Source: Phycisphaerales bacterium
GTDB taxonomy: Bacteria; Planctomycetota; Phycisphaerae; Phycisphaerales; SM1A02
Reading direction: 5' to 3'
Length of the DNA: 64,000 bases
Assembly (NCBI GenBank): GCA_030748805.1
Contig: JASMLG010000005.1
Span: 19,573-83,572 of the forward strand
Each line of letters starts with the position of its first letter. Positions within the stretch are counted from its first letter, which is position 1. Made by a program: the position numbers and the translations under genes. The notes beneath the pieces were generated by a model. It did no database searches and was not told the origin of the DNA. It saw only the letters and a program-made list of their open reading frames with translations. Positions 54,528 through 62,427 of the stretch are shown in pieces.

Positions 54528-57041
54528 ATGCCAAATAACATCTTTATAACATTTTTTGCCACACTTTTGGGTTTCGGTTCAATAGCCACACCACAAACAG
54601 TAGTTACCGATTCCCAAAGCCAAACACCATCGTCAATGCTTGCAGAAGAGTTCACACGAGTTGCACGCATGGCAACCACCTCAAAGCCCTTAACAACTAA
54701 TTCAATTGAGACAGCATTGATTCTCGCCACAGAAGCAACCCTACTCTCCCCAAATGACCAATCTGCCTGGCGAGTGTTACACGAAGTCGCACAAATGGCG
54801 GACAAGCCATCGGTGTTGGTCCACGCAATTAAAAACCTGTTGCGAGTTGTACCAACCCAACCAACAATCCAACTGGCCCGTTTGCGTGATGTTATTTCAT
54901 CGTCTCAAACAGTCGACCAACGCATGTCCATTTACGAGCAATTACTTGCTGATAATCGGCGTAATCAACTCGATTCAGGAGTTGCTGCAAGGTTGGCGCT
55001 TGATGCCGCTCACCTGCAACGACAAGTTGGTGATATAAACCAGTTTGCAAGATGGCTTGCAGAGGCGGTTGCGCTTGACCCCGCGTATCCTGATGCCATC
55101 AATCTAGCAACTGGTTTTTTTGGAGATGAGACTGCAGACGTCTATCGGCGAGCCGAGTTACTGGCTTCTTCGCTTCTTTCCAACATTCGCGATGTGACCA
55201 TACAAGTGACACTTGCCGAGTTTTTAATGTCTTTTGGAGACTATCAAGACGCTAAAGAACTTTATGAAGACATTTTGGGTGACAACACCTCAAGCCAAAA
55301 GGCAATTAACTCCAGTTTGTTAGCAGATATTGTATTAAGCCAATGGGCATCAGGAGACCATGAATCTGCGATAAAAACATTACTGAACAGGCAAAATGTA
55401 ATTGATAAAACATTTCAAAATCAAACACAGGCTCAACAACCCAGATTAAACCCGCTTGAACTCGCCAGAATTCACGCTCCATTATCGCCAAAGTTAGCTG
55501 TGGTTGCTGCTGCCATATATGCTGATCAGGAAGATAAACATCAAGCTGAACTGGCTCTTGGTGCGGCTGTTAATTCGCTACTTTCCCTTTCTAAAATGTA
55601 TACAAACCAGGGTAGTGAGGGGTTGAGACTCACAATTGAAATGTATATTCAAGCAGCCTGGATTTTGTTATGGCTTGGAGAGGATGTTGATGCTGCAACA
55701 ACCATCCTTGAGCAGGTTGAAGAGGGAGCTACTATCAACCCAAACGAAAAACAACGTCTTGATGGGTGGGTTGCACTTCGAAAAGGAGACATTGAAACAG
55801 CTAAGTTAAAACTGTCACCACTCAAAGACGATCCAGCAGCAAAGATAGGGGTGGCCCTGATACACCTTGAGGAGGGAAACAAGCGAGATGCTGCACTGCA
55901 GCTCCTTTCAGTTGCAAAAAACAACGGCGGAACACTGATTGGAGTGTGGGCAAGAAACAAACTTCAAGAAATTGTTGGGGCAAAATTTAACATTCGACCA
56001 GAAGTAGAACAGTTACAAGAACTCATGCACGGTGTTTTACAAACCCTTCATGCAATTCGAAATGACCCAAGACCACCCGTAAGTATTCGAATTAAACCCG
56101 AATCAAAGGTGTACACACCATATCAACCCATTTCAATTCTTGTTCAAATTACAAACAACACAACAATCCCACTAACCATCTCGAGCAATGGACCAATTCA
56201 ACCTCTAATACTGCTTGAATCCAACATAGATGTGCCAGGTATTCCAAAACAACCAACACTTCCAGTGGTTGTTTCAATAGAGAGAGGGTTTTCAATTAAA
56301 CCAAGAGGCACGCTGACGGTGCGGGTTAATTTAAGGAACTATTGGATTGGTGGTTTGTTGAACAACCACCCACTTCGTGGAGCTGCGGTTTCAGTAACAG
56401 GTGTAGTAAACTTTATGGCAAGGGAAGCGATTACAAGAGAAGGTAACAAGATTCTAGTTTATGAGGCGGGTCATCTTGGCGATAGAAAAGTTGCCGAAAC
56501 ACTAAGAGTTGATGGTGTTAGGTTAAGTGATACTTGGTTAAAAAAAGCCGTTGAGGATGCAAAAGATGTTACCGATGTCAACAAACTTGTTTCGTATGTT
56601 CTTTTGACTTGGGTTGTTGGAGACAGTGTTTCGATAACCGTAGAAGAACCACTTATTACTCCACCACCAGGAGAAGAAGTAGTACCCCTTGAAAGTGGCG
56701 AACGACACCCACTTCAAGATGAAGCAATCACAACAATTCTCTCAAACTTTCCAAAACTCGACTCAACATCACAATCCTGGGTGTTGACAACAATGTCGTT
56801 TGACCCAACGCTTGAAGCGGTGTTTGGAATGTTAAAAGAGCCAGATAACACCCGCACCCAACTCGCGAATCTTGTTCGCTTCACCTCATCAAACATTCCA
56901 GACGAAGCTCTTGACGACCCCCGACTGTTGGCAGCGTTACAATCAGAAAACAACAGTGTGTACACCGTCGCTACTTGGGTGTATGCACAAGCACAAAAAA
57001 CAGTGGCTAAACGAACAGAAGCACTTATGGGAGTGAGATAA
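54528..57041 (+). CDS. Large secreted TPR-type protein of unknown function
   Basis: An 837-residue exported protein (signal MPNNIFITFFATLLGFGSIA). Helical TPR-like repeats run through most of the first 560 residues (for example LARIHAPLSPKLAVVAAAIYADQ, ALIHLEEGNKRDAALQLLSVA). The stretch from about 590 to 690 looks like a beta-sandwich (VYTPYQPISILVQITNNTTIPLTI). No catalytic motif is seen. ATG 54528 is chosen because it begins a signal peptide; the open frame to 54348 overlaps the opposite gene. It shares a 145-base divergent promoter region with the secreted gene at 53351 and may work with it. Confidence 0.75.
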   Translation: MPNNIFITFFATLLGFGSIATPQTVVTDSQSQTPSSMLAEEFTRVARMATTSKPLTTNSIETALILATEATLLSPNDQSAWRVLHEVAQMADKPSVLVHAIKNLLRVVPTQPTIQLARLRDVISSSQTVDQRMSIYEQLLADNRRNQLDSGVAARLALDAAHLQRQVGDINQFARWLAEAVALDPAYPDAINLATGFFGDETADVYRRAELLASSLLSNIRDVTIQVTLAEFLMSFGDYQDAKELYEDILGDNTSSQKAINSSLLADIVLSQWASGDHESAIKTLLNRQNVIDKTFQNQTQAQQPRLNPLELARIHAPLSPKLAVVAAAIYADQEDKHQAELALGAAVNSLLSLSKMYTNQGSEGLRLTIEMYIQAAWILLWLGEDVDAATTILEQVEEGATINPNEKQRLDGWVALRKGDIETAKLKLSPLKDDPAAKIGVALIHLEEGNKRDAALQLLSVAKNNGGTLIGVWARNKLQEIVGAKFNIRPEVEQLQELMHGVLQTLHAIRNDPRPPVSIRIKPESKVYTPYQPISILVQITNNTTIPLTISSNGPIQPLILLESNIDVPGIPKQPTLPVVVSIERGFSIKPRGTLTVRVNLRNYWIGGLLNNHPLRGAAVSVTGVVNFMAREAITREGNKILVYEAGHLGDRKVAETLRVDGVRLSDTWLKKAVEDAKDVTDVNKLVSYVLLTWVVGDSVSITVEEPLITPPPGEEVVPLESGERHPLQDEAITTILSNFPKLDSTSQSWVLTTMSFDPTLEAVFGMLKEPDNTRTQLANLVRFTSSNIPDEALDDPRLLAALQSENNSVYTVATWVYAQAQKTVAKRTEALMGVR

Positions 57042-57087
57042 GAAATTTCCCAGTGCCCACAACTATCAGAAGCGATAACATAGGCGT

Positions 57088-57621
57088 ATGAATAGAGAAT
57101 TATTGGCAAAACGGATAGGCGAAACCGCAATTTTGCACGGAGAGTTTACTCTTCGAAGTGGTCGAACAAGCACGTGGTATATCGACAAGTATTTATTTAC
57201 AACACAACCAGACATTTTGTCCGCGTTGGGCACATTGTTTGCAGAAAAGATTCCAAACGGAACAACATTGCTTGCGGGCGCTGAACTTGGTGGGATACCA
57301 CTTGTAACAACGGCGTCAATGGCGAGCGATTTACCGTGTGTTTTTATTCGTAACCAGAAAAAAGAATATGGCACATCGAAACAACTAGAAGGAAAACTAA
57401 AACCAACAGATCAAGTTGTAATAGTTGAAGATGTAGCAACAACAGGTGGGCAGGTACTTGAGGCCGCAGAATCAATTCAAGAATTGGGTGCAACCATAAA
57501 GTCGATTATTGCCGTGATTGATCGCGGAGAGGGTGCAAAAGAAAACATTGAAGCGTCAGGATTTGTTTTTGAATCACTTTTTACAACAAAAGACCTTGGA
57601 ATTGAAGAGACAACCGTGTGA
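57088..57621 (+). CDS. pyrE: Orotate phosphoribosyltransferase
   Basis: A 177-residue type I phosphoribosyltransferase of pyrimidine synthesis (orotate plus PRPP to OMP). The PRPP motif is VVIVEDVATTGGQVLEA; FTLRSGRTSTWYIDKYLF and RNQKKEYGTSKQLEG are PyrE-specific. Shorter than the E. coli enzyme (213) but within the range of the short bacterial form. The gatB start codon overlaps its stop (GTGA). Confidence 0.93.
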   Translation: MNRELLAKRIGETAILHGEFTLRSGRTSTWYIDKYLFTTQPDILSALGTLFAEKIPNGTTLLAGAELGGIPLVTTASMASDLPCVFIRNQKKEYGTSKQLEGKLKPTDQVVIVEDVATTGGQVLEAAESIQELGATIKSIIAVIDRGEGAKENIEASGFVFESLFTTKDLGIEETTV

Positions 57622-59105
57622 CTGAAATAACATCAACAAAAGTATTGGTGGGTATGGAAATCCACGTAGAACTAGCAACCGACAGTAAAATGTTTACTTC
57701 GGCGCCAAACTGTGTCAAGCCCTCAAGGTATGACGCAAAACCAAACACGCTTGTTGACCCTTTGGTTATGGCTCTTCCAGGGTCGCTTCCAGTTTTAAAC
57801 AAACGGGCGGTCGCAATGTCGATGCGGGTTGGTTTGGCTATGAACTGCACCATCTCGAACTTCACTAAGTGGGATAGGAAAAATTATTACTACCCAGACC
57901 TTCCAAAAGGGTATCAAATTAGTCAATTCGACAAACCTCTTTGTATTGAAGGCGCGATTGAAATTGAAGTTAACGGAATAAAAAAACCGGTCCGAATCAC
58001 CCGTGCGCATCTGGAAGAAGACACAGGAAAACTTGGTCACGATTTACCGGGCGGGTCTCACTACGATGGTTCGCTTGTAGATTTGAATCGTGCAGGAACA
58101 CCATTACTAGAAATTGTTTCAGAACCAGACATGTGTAGTGCAGACGAAGCGGTTGCTTATGGAAAAGAGGTTCGTGATATTTGCCGATTCTTGGGCGTAA
58201 CAGAAGGAGTTATGCAACGAGGGCACATTCGGTTTGAACCAAATATAAATGTAATCATTACAACAGACGACGGCACAGAGCACCCCACCCCAATAGTTGA
58301 AGTAAAAAACCTAAATTCGTTTAAAGCGTTGCACTCTGCAATCGAACACGAATCGGTTCGGCAGGTTGAAGCATGGAAAAAAGACGGAAAAGAAATGGGC
58401 CCTGGCGCAAAAAGTACGCGTGGGTGGGATGATCAAAAACTTGTTACATTGCTCCAGCGAGAAAAAGAAGATGCTCATGATTACCGATTTTTTCCTGACC
58501 CAGACCTTGTCCCACTAACAATTTCCCAACAATGGATTGACGAGGTTAACTCAACTATTCCAGAACTCCCAGCATCTCGCAGGGCAAGGTACAAAAAACA
58601 ATTTAACATGTCAGAAAAAGACACAACGGCAATTACCTCCGATCCATCTCTATGTTTCTTTTTTGAACAATGTGTCACAGAGTCCGGAAACGGTATCGAA
58701 AGTGCGAAGTGGTTATTAAATGCTGGAGCAAAACTCTCAAACGAACGCGGTTGCCCAGTTGATCAACTTGGTATTACACCCGAACAAATCAGCGGAATTA
58801 TTGCTTTGCGCTCTTCAAAAAGCATTGGCTCATCAGCAGCAAATACACTTTTTGAGTTATTGTGCGATTCCACACAAACACCCGAAGCTGTGGCAGAGGC
58901 AGAAGGGTTGTTGCAAGTCACTGATGAAAACTCTTTGGATAAATGGGTTCAAGAGGCAATAGAAGCGCAGCCACAGGCCGCGGAAGATGTCCGAGGGGGA
59001 AAAGAAGCAGCGGTTGGTAGACTTGTTGGAGAAGTTATGAAACGTTCTGGGGGATCCGCTGACGCGTCTGCCGTGCGAACAAAACTTATGTCTACATTAC
59101 GATAA
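57618..59105 (+). CDS. gatB: Asp/Glu-tRNA amidotransferase subunit B
   Basis: A 495-residue GatB, which amidates misacylated Glu-tRNA(Gln) or Asp-tRNA(Asn) with GatA and GatC. VLVGMEIHVELATDSKMFTSA opens the kinase-like domain; YYPDLPKGYQISQFDKPLC, HLEEDTGKL and DLNRAGTPLLEIVSEPDM are hallmarks; a YqeY-like tail ends the protein. Start is GTG 57618 inside the pyrE stop, so translation is coupled. gatA and gatC are not in the window. Confidence 0.95.
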   Translation: MTEITSTKVLVGMEIHVELATDSKMFTSAPNCVKPSRYDAKPNTLVDPLVMALPGSLPVLNKRAVAMSMRVGLAMNCTISNFTKWDRKNYYYPDLPKGYQISQFDKPLCIEGAIEIEVNGIKKPVRITRAHLEEDTGKLGHDLPGGSHYDGSLVDLNRAGTPLLEIVSEPDMCSADEAVAYGKEVRDICRFLGVTEGVMQRGHIRFEPNINVIITTDDGTEHPTPIVEVKNLNSFKALHSAIEHESVRQVEAWKKDGKEMGPGAKSTRGWDDQKLVTLLQREKEDAHDYRFFPDPDLVPLTISQQWIDEVNSTIPELPASRRARYKKQFNMSEKDTTAITSDPSLCFFFEQCVTESGNGIESAKWLLNAGAKLSNERGCPVDQLGITPEQISGIIALRSSKSIGSSAANTLFELLCDSTQTPEAVAEAEGLLQVTDENSLDKWVQEAIEAQPQAAEDVRGGKEAAVGRLVGEVMKRSGGSADASAVRTKLMSTLR

Positions 59106-59124
59106 GGAGTGTAAAACAACTAGC

Positions 59125-60069
59125 ATGCTTGCGCAAATTCTTACAACAATCGTAATGACTCATCCAATTACTCCGCTTCATACATACAACGGTCTGGACA
59201 ACGGTATTGTGGTGGATATTAATTTGGAAGAAGAGGTAGACAAAGCACGACTTGTTTTATTTGATTACAAGAACAACCAACTTGCATTATCTGCAACCGT
59301 AACAAATGGAATACACGATTTAACAAGTAGAATTCCAGAAATAAAAAAACAAAAACAGGCGGTGTGGGTTCAACTTTTTGTTCATGGCGAGGCGGTGCAT
59401 TCACCACTCGTTGTACAACCGATGACTTCAAGAAAAGTACCAGTCATTGAAGAGGCATTACGCCCAGATGGCGAAACAAAATACAGCAAAATTGTCGGGT
59501 GGGAAGATGAGGCAGATGAAGATGGTATGGACACACCATTCGTAAGTGGCTGGCGTGTCTATCTTGATCAAGATGCAATCATTGAAACAAGCGAGGGAGA
59601 CATCCGCATATCATTCCGACCCGATACCGCCCCAAATACCGTTTGGAACTTTCGAGAACTCGCATTGGGCGGTTTTTATCAAAACACCTCGTTTCATCGA
59701 ATTGTTCCTATGACAAGTAAGGGGCACCCGTTTGTAATTCAGGGTGGAGATCCGACCGGCACCGGTTCTGGTGGCCCTGGTTTTTGGCTTCCAATCGAAG
59801 AAAGTACGTTGCCGCACGATTTTGGCGTTATTTCTATGGCAAGAGCAGGAGACCCAGATTCTGCGGGATCTCAATTTTTCTTTTGTCTTTCCCGCGAAGG
59901 AACTGCTCGACTTGATGGGCAATATTGTTCTTTTGGAGAAACAATCGAAGGTGAGGAGGTGATTCGAAAGATCGCCGCAACACCTTTATCGAATCCAGCA
60001 TCTGGAAAACCAGTTAACCCACCACAAATCAAACGGGTTACACTTGTTTTTGCTGAACCTAAAAGCTAA
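59125..60069 (+). CDS. Cyclophilin-type peptidyl-prolyl isomerase with N-terminal extension
   Basis: A 314-residue protein. The C-terminal 170 residues are a cyclophilin: TSEGDIRISFRPDTAPNTVWNF, FHRIVPM, QGGDPTGTGSGGPGF, and SAGSQFFFCL, with the active-site Arg in FHRI. The first 140 residues form a separate domain, perhaps beta-sheet, not recognised. A short hydrophobic start (MLAQILTTIVMTHP) gives no clear signal peptide, so location is unsure. It follows gatB by 19 bases and is convergent with the next gene. Confidence 0.88.
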   Translation: MLAQILTTIVMTHPITPLHTYNGLDNGIVVDINLEEEVDKARLVLFDYKNNQLALSATVTNGIHDLTSRIPEIKKQKQAVWVQLFVHGEAVHSPLVVQPMTSRKVPVIEEALRPDGETKYSKIVGWEDEADEDGMDTPFVSGWRVYLDQDAIIETSEGDIRISFRPDTAPNTVWNFRELALGGFYQNTSFHRIVPMTSKGHPFVIQGGDPTGTGSGGPGFWLPIEESTLPHDFGVISMARAGDPDSAGSQFFFCLSREGTARLDGQYCSFGETIEGEEVIRKIAATPLSNPASGKPVNPPQIKRVTLVFAEPKS

Positions 60070-60857
60070 TTGTCAAGATGGTCCGATTTGTGCACCGATC
60101 GCCAAGAACTTACAAGTAAAAATCCATGTCCATGGTAATTTAATACTTCGCCTGAGAGTAGAACTGGGGTTGATGGTTCTTGAGTTTTTGACCAACGAGT
60201 AAGTGATGCAAAACTAGAACTTGGTAAAACGGTGCATGGCGGATCACTTAATCCTGTGGCATCACTAACAAAAACCGCAACCCATGCACCATGTTTGTTT
60301 CGAACAAGGTGACATCTTCTTGATGAAATCCGTAAACCCTCTTTTGTAACCTCTTTTGAAATTGGGTGGGTTGAAGCGTTTCTAATCGAGCGAACAAGTG
60401 AGCCGGTTGCATCTTCTAGTTCGCTCACAATGTCTGCAATTGAGTCTTCAAAATCTTCTTGTTCAACAACCTCTTCGTTTGGATTTTTTGGAACAATGGT
60501 TGGGTGGTTTCGTTCTGTGTGTTCACCAACAGAAACAACTTCTCGGATTAGTAGATAGTTTTGATCACCGTATGCATATATATCACCAGAAAATCGGAAC
60601 GATCGTTCTGGAAACTCTTCTGTAGACGCTTCCATTTCAGCAAGACGTTGGTTTGGCAGAACAATGAACTTGTCGATGGTTTTACCATCACCCCGAGGCA
60701 ATTCAACAACGATTGGGTGGTTGTCACTTTCACGAGAAAGTTCTCCCATTCCATCAACAACCCTTGTTCCTTCTCGCAATAGTGGAACCCATGTTTTTGG
60801 AGCTTGTCGCATGTGAATCATGGGCAAAACAAGCAAAAATAGCAATATCGTTTTCAT
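60066..60857 (-). CDS. Secreted protein of unknown function
   Basis: A 263-residue protein with signal peptide MKTILLFLLVLPMIHMRQA. The body repeats short beta-rich blocks (VVDGMGELSRESDNHPIVVELP; FSGDIYAYGDQNYLLIREV; LSGEVLNYHGHGFLLVSSW), the last two resembling one another, with a long acidic and polar linker between (EEVVEQEDFEDSIADIVSELED). No known domain is recognised. ATG 60857 gives the signal peptide. It is divergent from a lipoprotein gene and overlaps the cyclophilin stop by 4 bases. Confidence 0.72.
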   Translation of the reverse strand: MKTILLFLLVLPMIHMRQAPKTWVPLLREGTRVVDGMGELSRESDNHPIVVELPRGDGKTIDKFIVLPNQRLAEMEASTEEFPERSFRFSGDIYAYGDQNYLLIREVVSVGEHTERNHPTIVPKNPNEEVVEQEDFEDSIADIVSELEDATGSLVRSIRNASTHPISKEVTKEGLRISSRRCHLVRNKHGAWVAVFVSDATGLSDPPCTVLPSSSFASLTRWSKTQEPSTPVLLSGEVLNYHGHGFLLVSSWRSVHKSDHLDN

Positions 60858-60916
60858 ATAGAGACCATGGTACCCCATTTTTGAACGATTTATTGGCTAT
60901 AAGGCGATATGGTTGT

Positions 60917-61798
60917 ATGCGATTTGTTGTACTAATGCTCCTGATTCCTTTAGTTGGGTGTGTCTCAAACCCTTGGGCATATAACGATGCTCCTGGAAGT
61001 GGTCTAACAGCTGCGGAATCTGCAAAGAAACCAGTTGTTTATATTGAGCCCTTTGTATCGGGTTCAGCAATTGAATCAAAATGGGATGGCGTGGCTTCCG
61101 AAATGCAAAAAGCGTTTACAAGGGCAATACTAAAAACAGGGAAGTTTGAAGTTGCCGGAGATTATTCCACGGCGCAAAAGGCACCAGTTTCTTTTTCCAT
61201 TGAAACCGAGTTGACAGATTTTTTACACACGAGCGATGCGCCCGAAAGTGTTCGCCGTCTTCACTGGTTTTCAAAAGCTAACGATGCGATTGTGGCACTT
61301 GATGTATCAGCAAAAAACATACAAACTGGTCGAGTCGTTTTTTCTGATCAGGTTGTAGCAACCATTTCTGTTGGTGATGAGGAAACAGATCAATACGGAA
61401 CACTTAAGTTCGGTTCATATTTATTTTGGTCAACACCACTTGGAGAGGCATCTCGAGACGTAATTGATGAGGCGGTTGTTCGTCTTTCAACCATAAGTGG
61501 ATCAATTCCAGGGGTTGTAACCATCACCTCCTATACACACGGAAGCAGGGATGTCAAACTCTCGGGAAGCGACTCTCTTGATGAGGGCGGCATTTATTAT
61601 GTTGGAGCAATGGATCGGACGAGCGGTCAATTTACATCAGTTGATGACGATTTGGGACGACCGCTTCGTTTACGTGTGGAGCACCGATTCTTTGGTGGCA
61701 ATACAGGGTGGCTACTATCTGAACCAGCGGAGTACGAAAATATTACTGGCTCCACACTCTCCAAATCTCCACTCCCAACTCGGGTCACTTCAGAGTAA
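60917..61798 (+). CDS. Lipoprotein of unknown function
   Basis: A 293-residue lipoprotein; signal MRFVVLMLLIPLVGC ends in a clear LVGC lipobox. SVSIETELTDFL-like segments and VALDVSAKNIQTGRVVFSDQVVATISVG resemble the beta-rich envelope proteins (CsgG-like in appearance), but I cannot confirm a family. ATG 60917 is selected because upstream Met codons would bury the signal peptide. It is the last gene before the non-coding palindrome region. Confidence 0.72.
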   Translation: MRFVVLMLLIPLVGCVSNPWAYNDAPGSGLTAAESAKKPVVYIEPFVSGSAIESKWDGVASEMQKAFTRAILKTGKFEVAGDYSTAQKAPVSFSIETELTDFLHTSDAPESVRRLHWFSKANDAIVALDVSAKNIQTGRVVFSDQVVATISVGDEETDQYGTLKFGSYLFWSTPLGEASRDVIDEAVVRLSTISGSIPGVVTITSYTHGSRDVKLSGSDSLDEGGIYYVGAMDRTSGQFTSVDDDLGRPLRLRVEHRFFGGNTGWLLSEPAEYENITGSTLSKSPLPTRVTSE

Positions 61799-61829
61799 AC
61801 CATTCTATTAAAAACTCCGCAAGTTGGGG

Positions 61830-61878
61830 TTCATTGCCGCAGATGGCTCTGCCATCTGCGCCACTCGAATACCACCTC
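61830..61878. repeat. 49-base palindromic direct repeat, copy 1
   Basis: Identical over all 49 bases to 61955-62003. The centre is CGCAGATGGC-TCT-GCCATCTGCG, a perfect 10-pair stem with a 3-base loop. Confidence 0.9.
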
Positions 61879-61954
61879 GGAGACTCACATTTGTGTGCAG
61901 GCAATGGGCGCCTCGCTCTTAAAAACCACTGCTTATGTACTCCACAGGGTGGGA

Positions 61955-62003
61955 TTCATTGCCGCAGATGGCTCTGCCATCTGCGCCACTCGAATACCAC
62001 CTC
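61955..62003. repeat. 49-base palindromic direct repeat, copy 2
   Basis: Second identical copy, exactly 125 bases after the first. Here the flank GGTGGGATTC (61949-61958) also pairs with GAATACCACC on the far side, which makes one long imperfect hairpin. A constant 15-mer (GGGCGCYTCGCTCTT) recurs at the same offset after each copy (61906-61920, 62031-62045). Confidence 0.9.
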
Positions 62004-62070
62004 AAATCTCAGGATATCTGCCCGTGGAACGGGCGCTTCGCTCTTTCCACGGGCAGATATCCTGAGATTT
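62004..62070. repeat. Perfect 26-base-pair inverted repeat
   Basis: Bases 62004-62029 and 62045-62070 are exact reverse complements (both arms end in AAATCTCAGG read from outside), enclosing a 15-base loop rich in CGCTTCGC. The corresponding arms of the first unit are not complementary. Confidence 0.9.
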
Positions 62071-62071
62071 A

Positions 62072-62096
62072 AAAGCAACGCGCTTCGCGTTGCTTT
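62072..62096. repeat. Hairpin with 11-pair stem
   Basis: AAAGCAACGCG, loop CTT, CGCGTTGCTTT. Its core GCGCTTCGCG repeats the loop sequence of the neighbouring long hairpin. Confidence 0.85.
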
Positions 62097-62097
62097 A

Positions 62098-62145
62098 GGC
62101 CTTGTAAAAAAAACCTGCAGCACGCTGCAGGTTTTTTACAAGGCC
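62098..62145. terminator. Large hairpin with terminator core downstream of tRNA-Cys
   Basis: CCTGCAG-CACG-CTGCAGG is flanked by A and T tracts and then by GGCCTTGT/ACAAGGCC, giving a stem of about 20 pairs. It could end the tRNA-Cys transcript (-) and any read-through from the left (+). Its last five bases are the start of the tRNA 3' end. Confidence 0.8.
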
Positions 62146-62214
62146 GAGGTGGGATTCGAACCCACGAATCGCGGATTTGCAATCCGCTCCCTTAGTCCAC
62201 TTGGGTACTCGGCC
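62141..62214 (-). tRNA. tRNA-Cys (GCA anticodon)
   Basis: Complete 74-base cloverleaf on the minus strand: acceptor GGCCGAG/CTCGGCC, anticodon arm GCGGA-TTGCAAA-TCCGC (GCA), T arm GTGGG-TTCGAAT-CCCAC. CCA is not encoded. Embedded among palindromes on both sides. Confidence 0.95.
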
Positions 62215-62265
62215 GTAGAAGTGGCAGGATACTTGGCATTTGGCTGTATGGCAACAGACCCCATT

Positions 62266-62312
62266 CTGGCTCAGAGCCAACTTGGCTCTGAGCCAAGTTG
62301 GCTCTGAGCCAG
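62266..62312. repeat. 47-base nested palindromic repeat, copy 2
   Basis: Matches 40384-40430 at 46 of 47 bases (C for G at the centre of the first palindrome). Built from the unit TTGGCTCTGAGCCAA. It lies between tRNA-Cys and the porin promoter, outside any gene. Confidence 0.88.
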
Positions 62313-62339
62313 GGGTTGACCCCAAAACAAGACATATTA

Positions 62340-62394
62340 TTTAACCCACTTTCAACACCTTCTTAATAAAATCTTAACACTCGGTTTTTAATAT
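62340..62394 (+). promoter_or_regulatory. Candidate Pho box and -10 element of the porin-pstS operon
   Basis: Four related 7-mers start at 62340 (TTTAACC), 62350 (TTTCAAC), 62361 (TCTTAAT) and 62372 (TCTTAAC), with a period of 10-11 bases. A -10 element TAATAT lies at 62389-62394, ten bases after the last 7-mer, where PhoB boxes replace the -35. The repeat resembles the cyanobacterial Pho box (TTAACC-type). The operon that follows encodes a phosphate-type porin and PstS. Confidence 0.6.
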
Positions 62395-62427
62395 TTACCA
62401 ACAACAATACTTAAAGGAGAAATACAC

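Larger units (their letters stand above)
61799..62427. other. Non-coding region with palindrome array, tRNA-Cys and phosphate-type promoter
   Basis: The only gap over 300 bases. It holds, in order, two 125-base units each with a 49-base identical palindromic segment, a 26-base-pair perfect hairpin, two further hairpins, tRNA-Cys, a copy of the nested palindrome found at 40384, and tandem 7-mers plus a -10 element before the porin gene. Open frames crossing it are made by the repeats and the tRNA and are not considered genes. Confidence 0.85.

Noticed and set aside
61830..62003. Possible CRISPR array because identical repeats flank different sequence
   Set aside because: Only two repeats, 49 bases long with 76-base gaps that themselves contain a constant 15-mer, and no cas gene in the window.
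61834..62307. 157-codon open frame across the palindrome region
   Set aside because: It is composed of repeat units and the antisense of tRNA-Cys, repeats its own peptide segments, and has no ribosome site; the openness is a by-product of the repeats.
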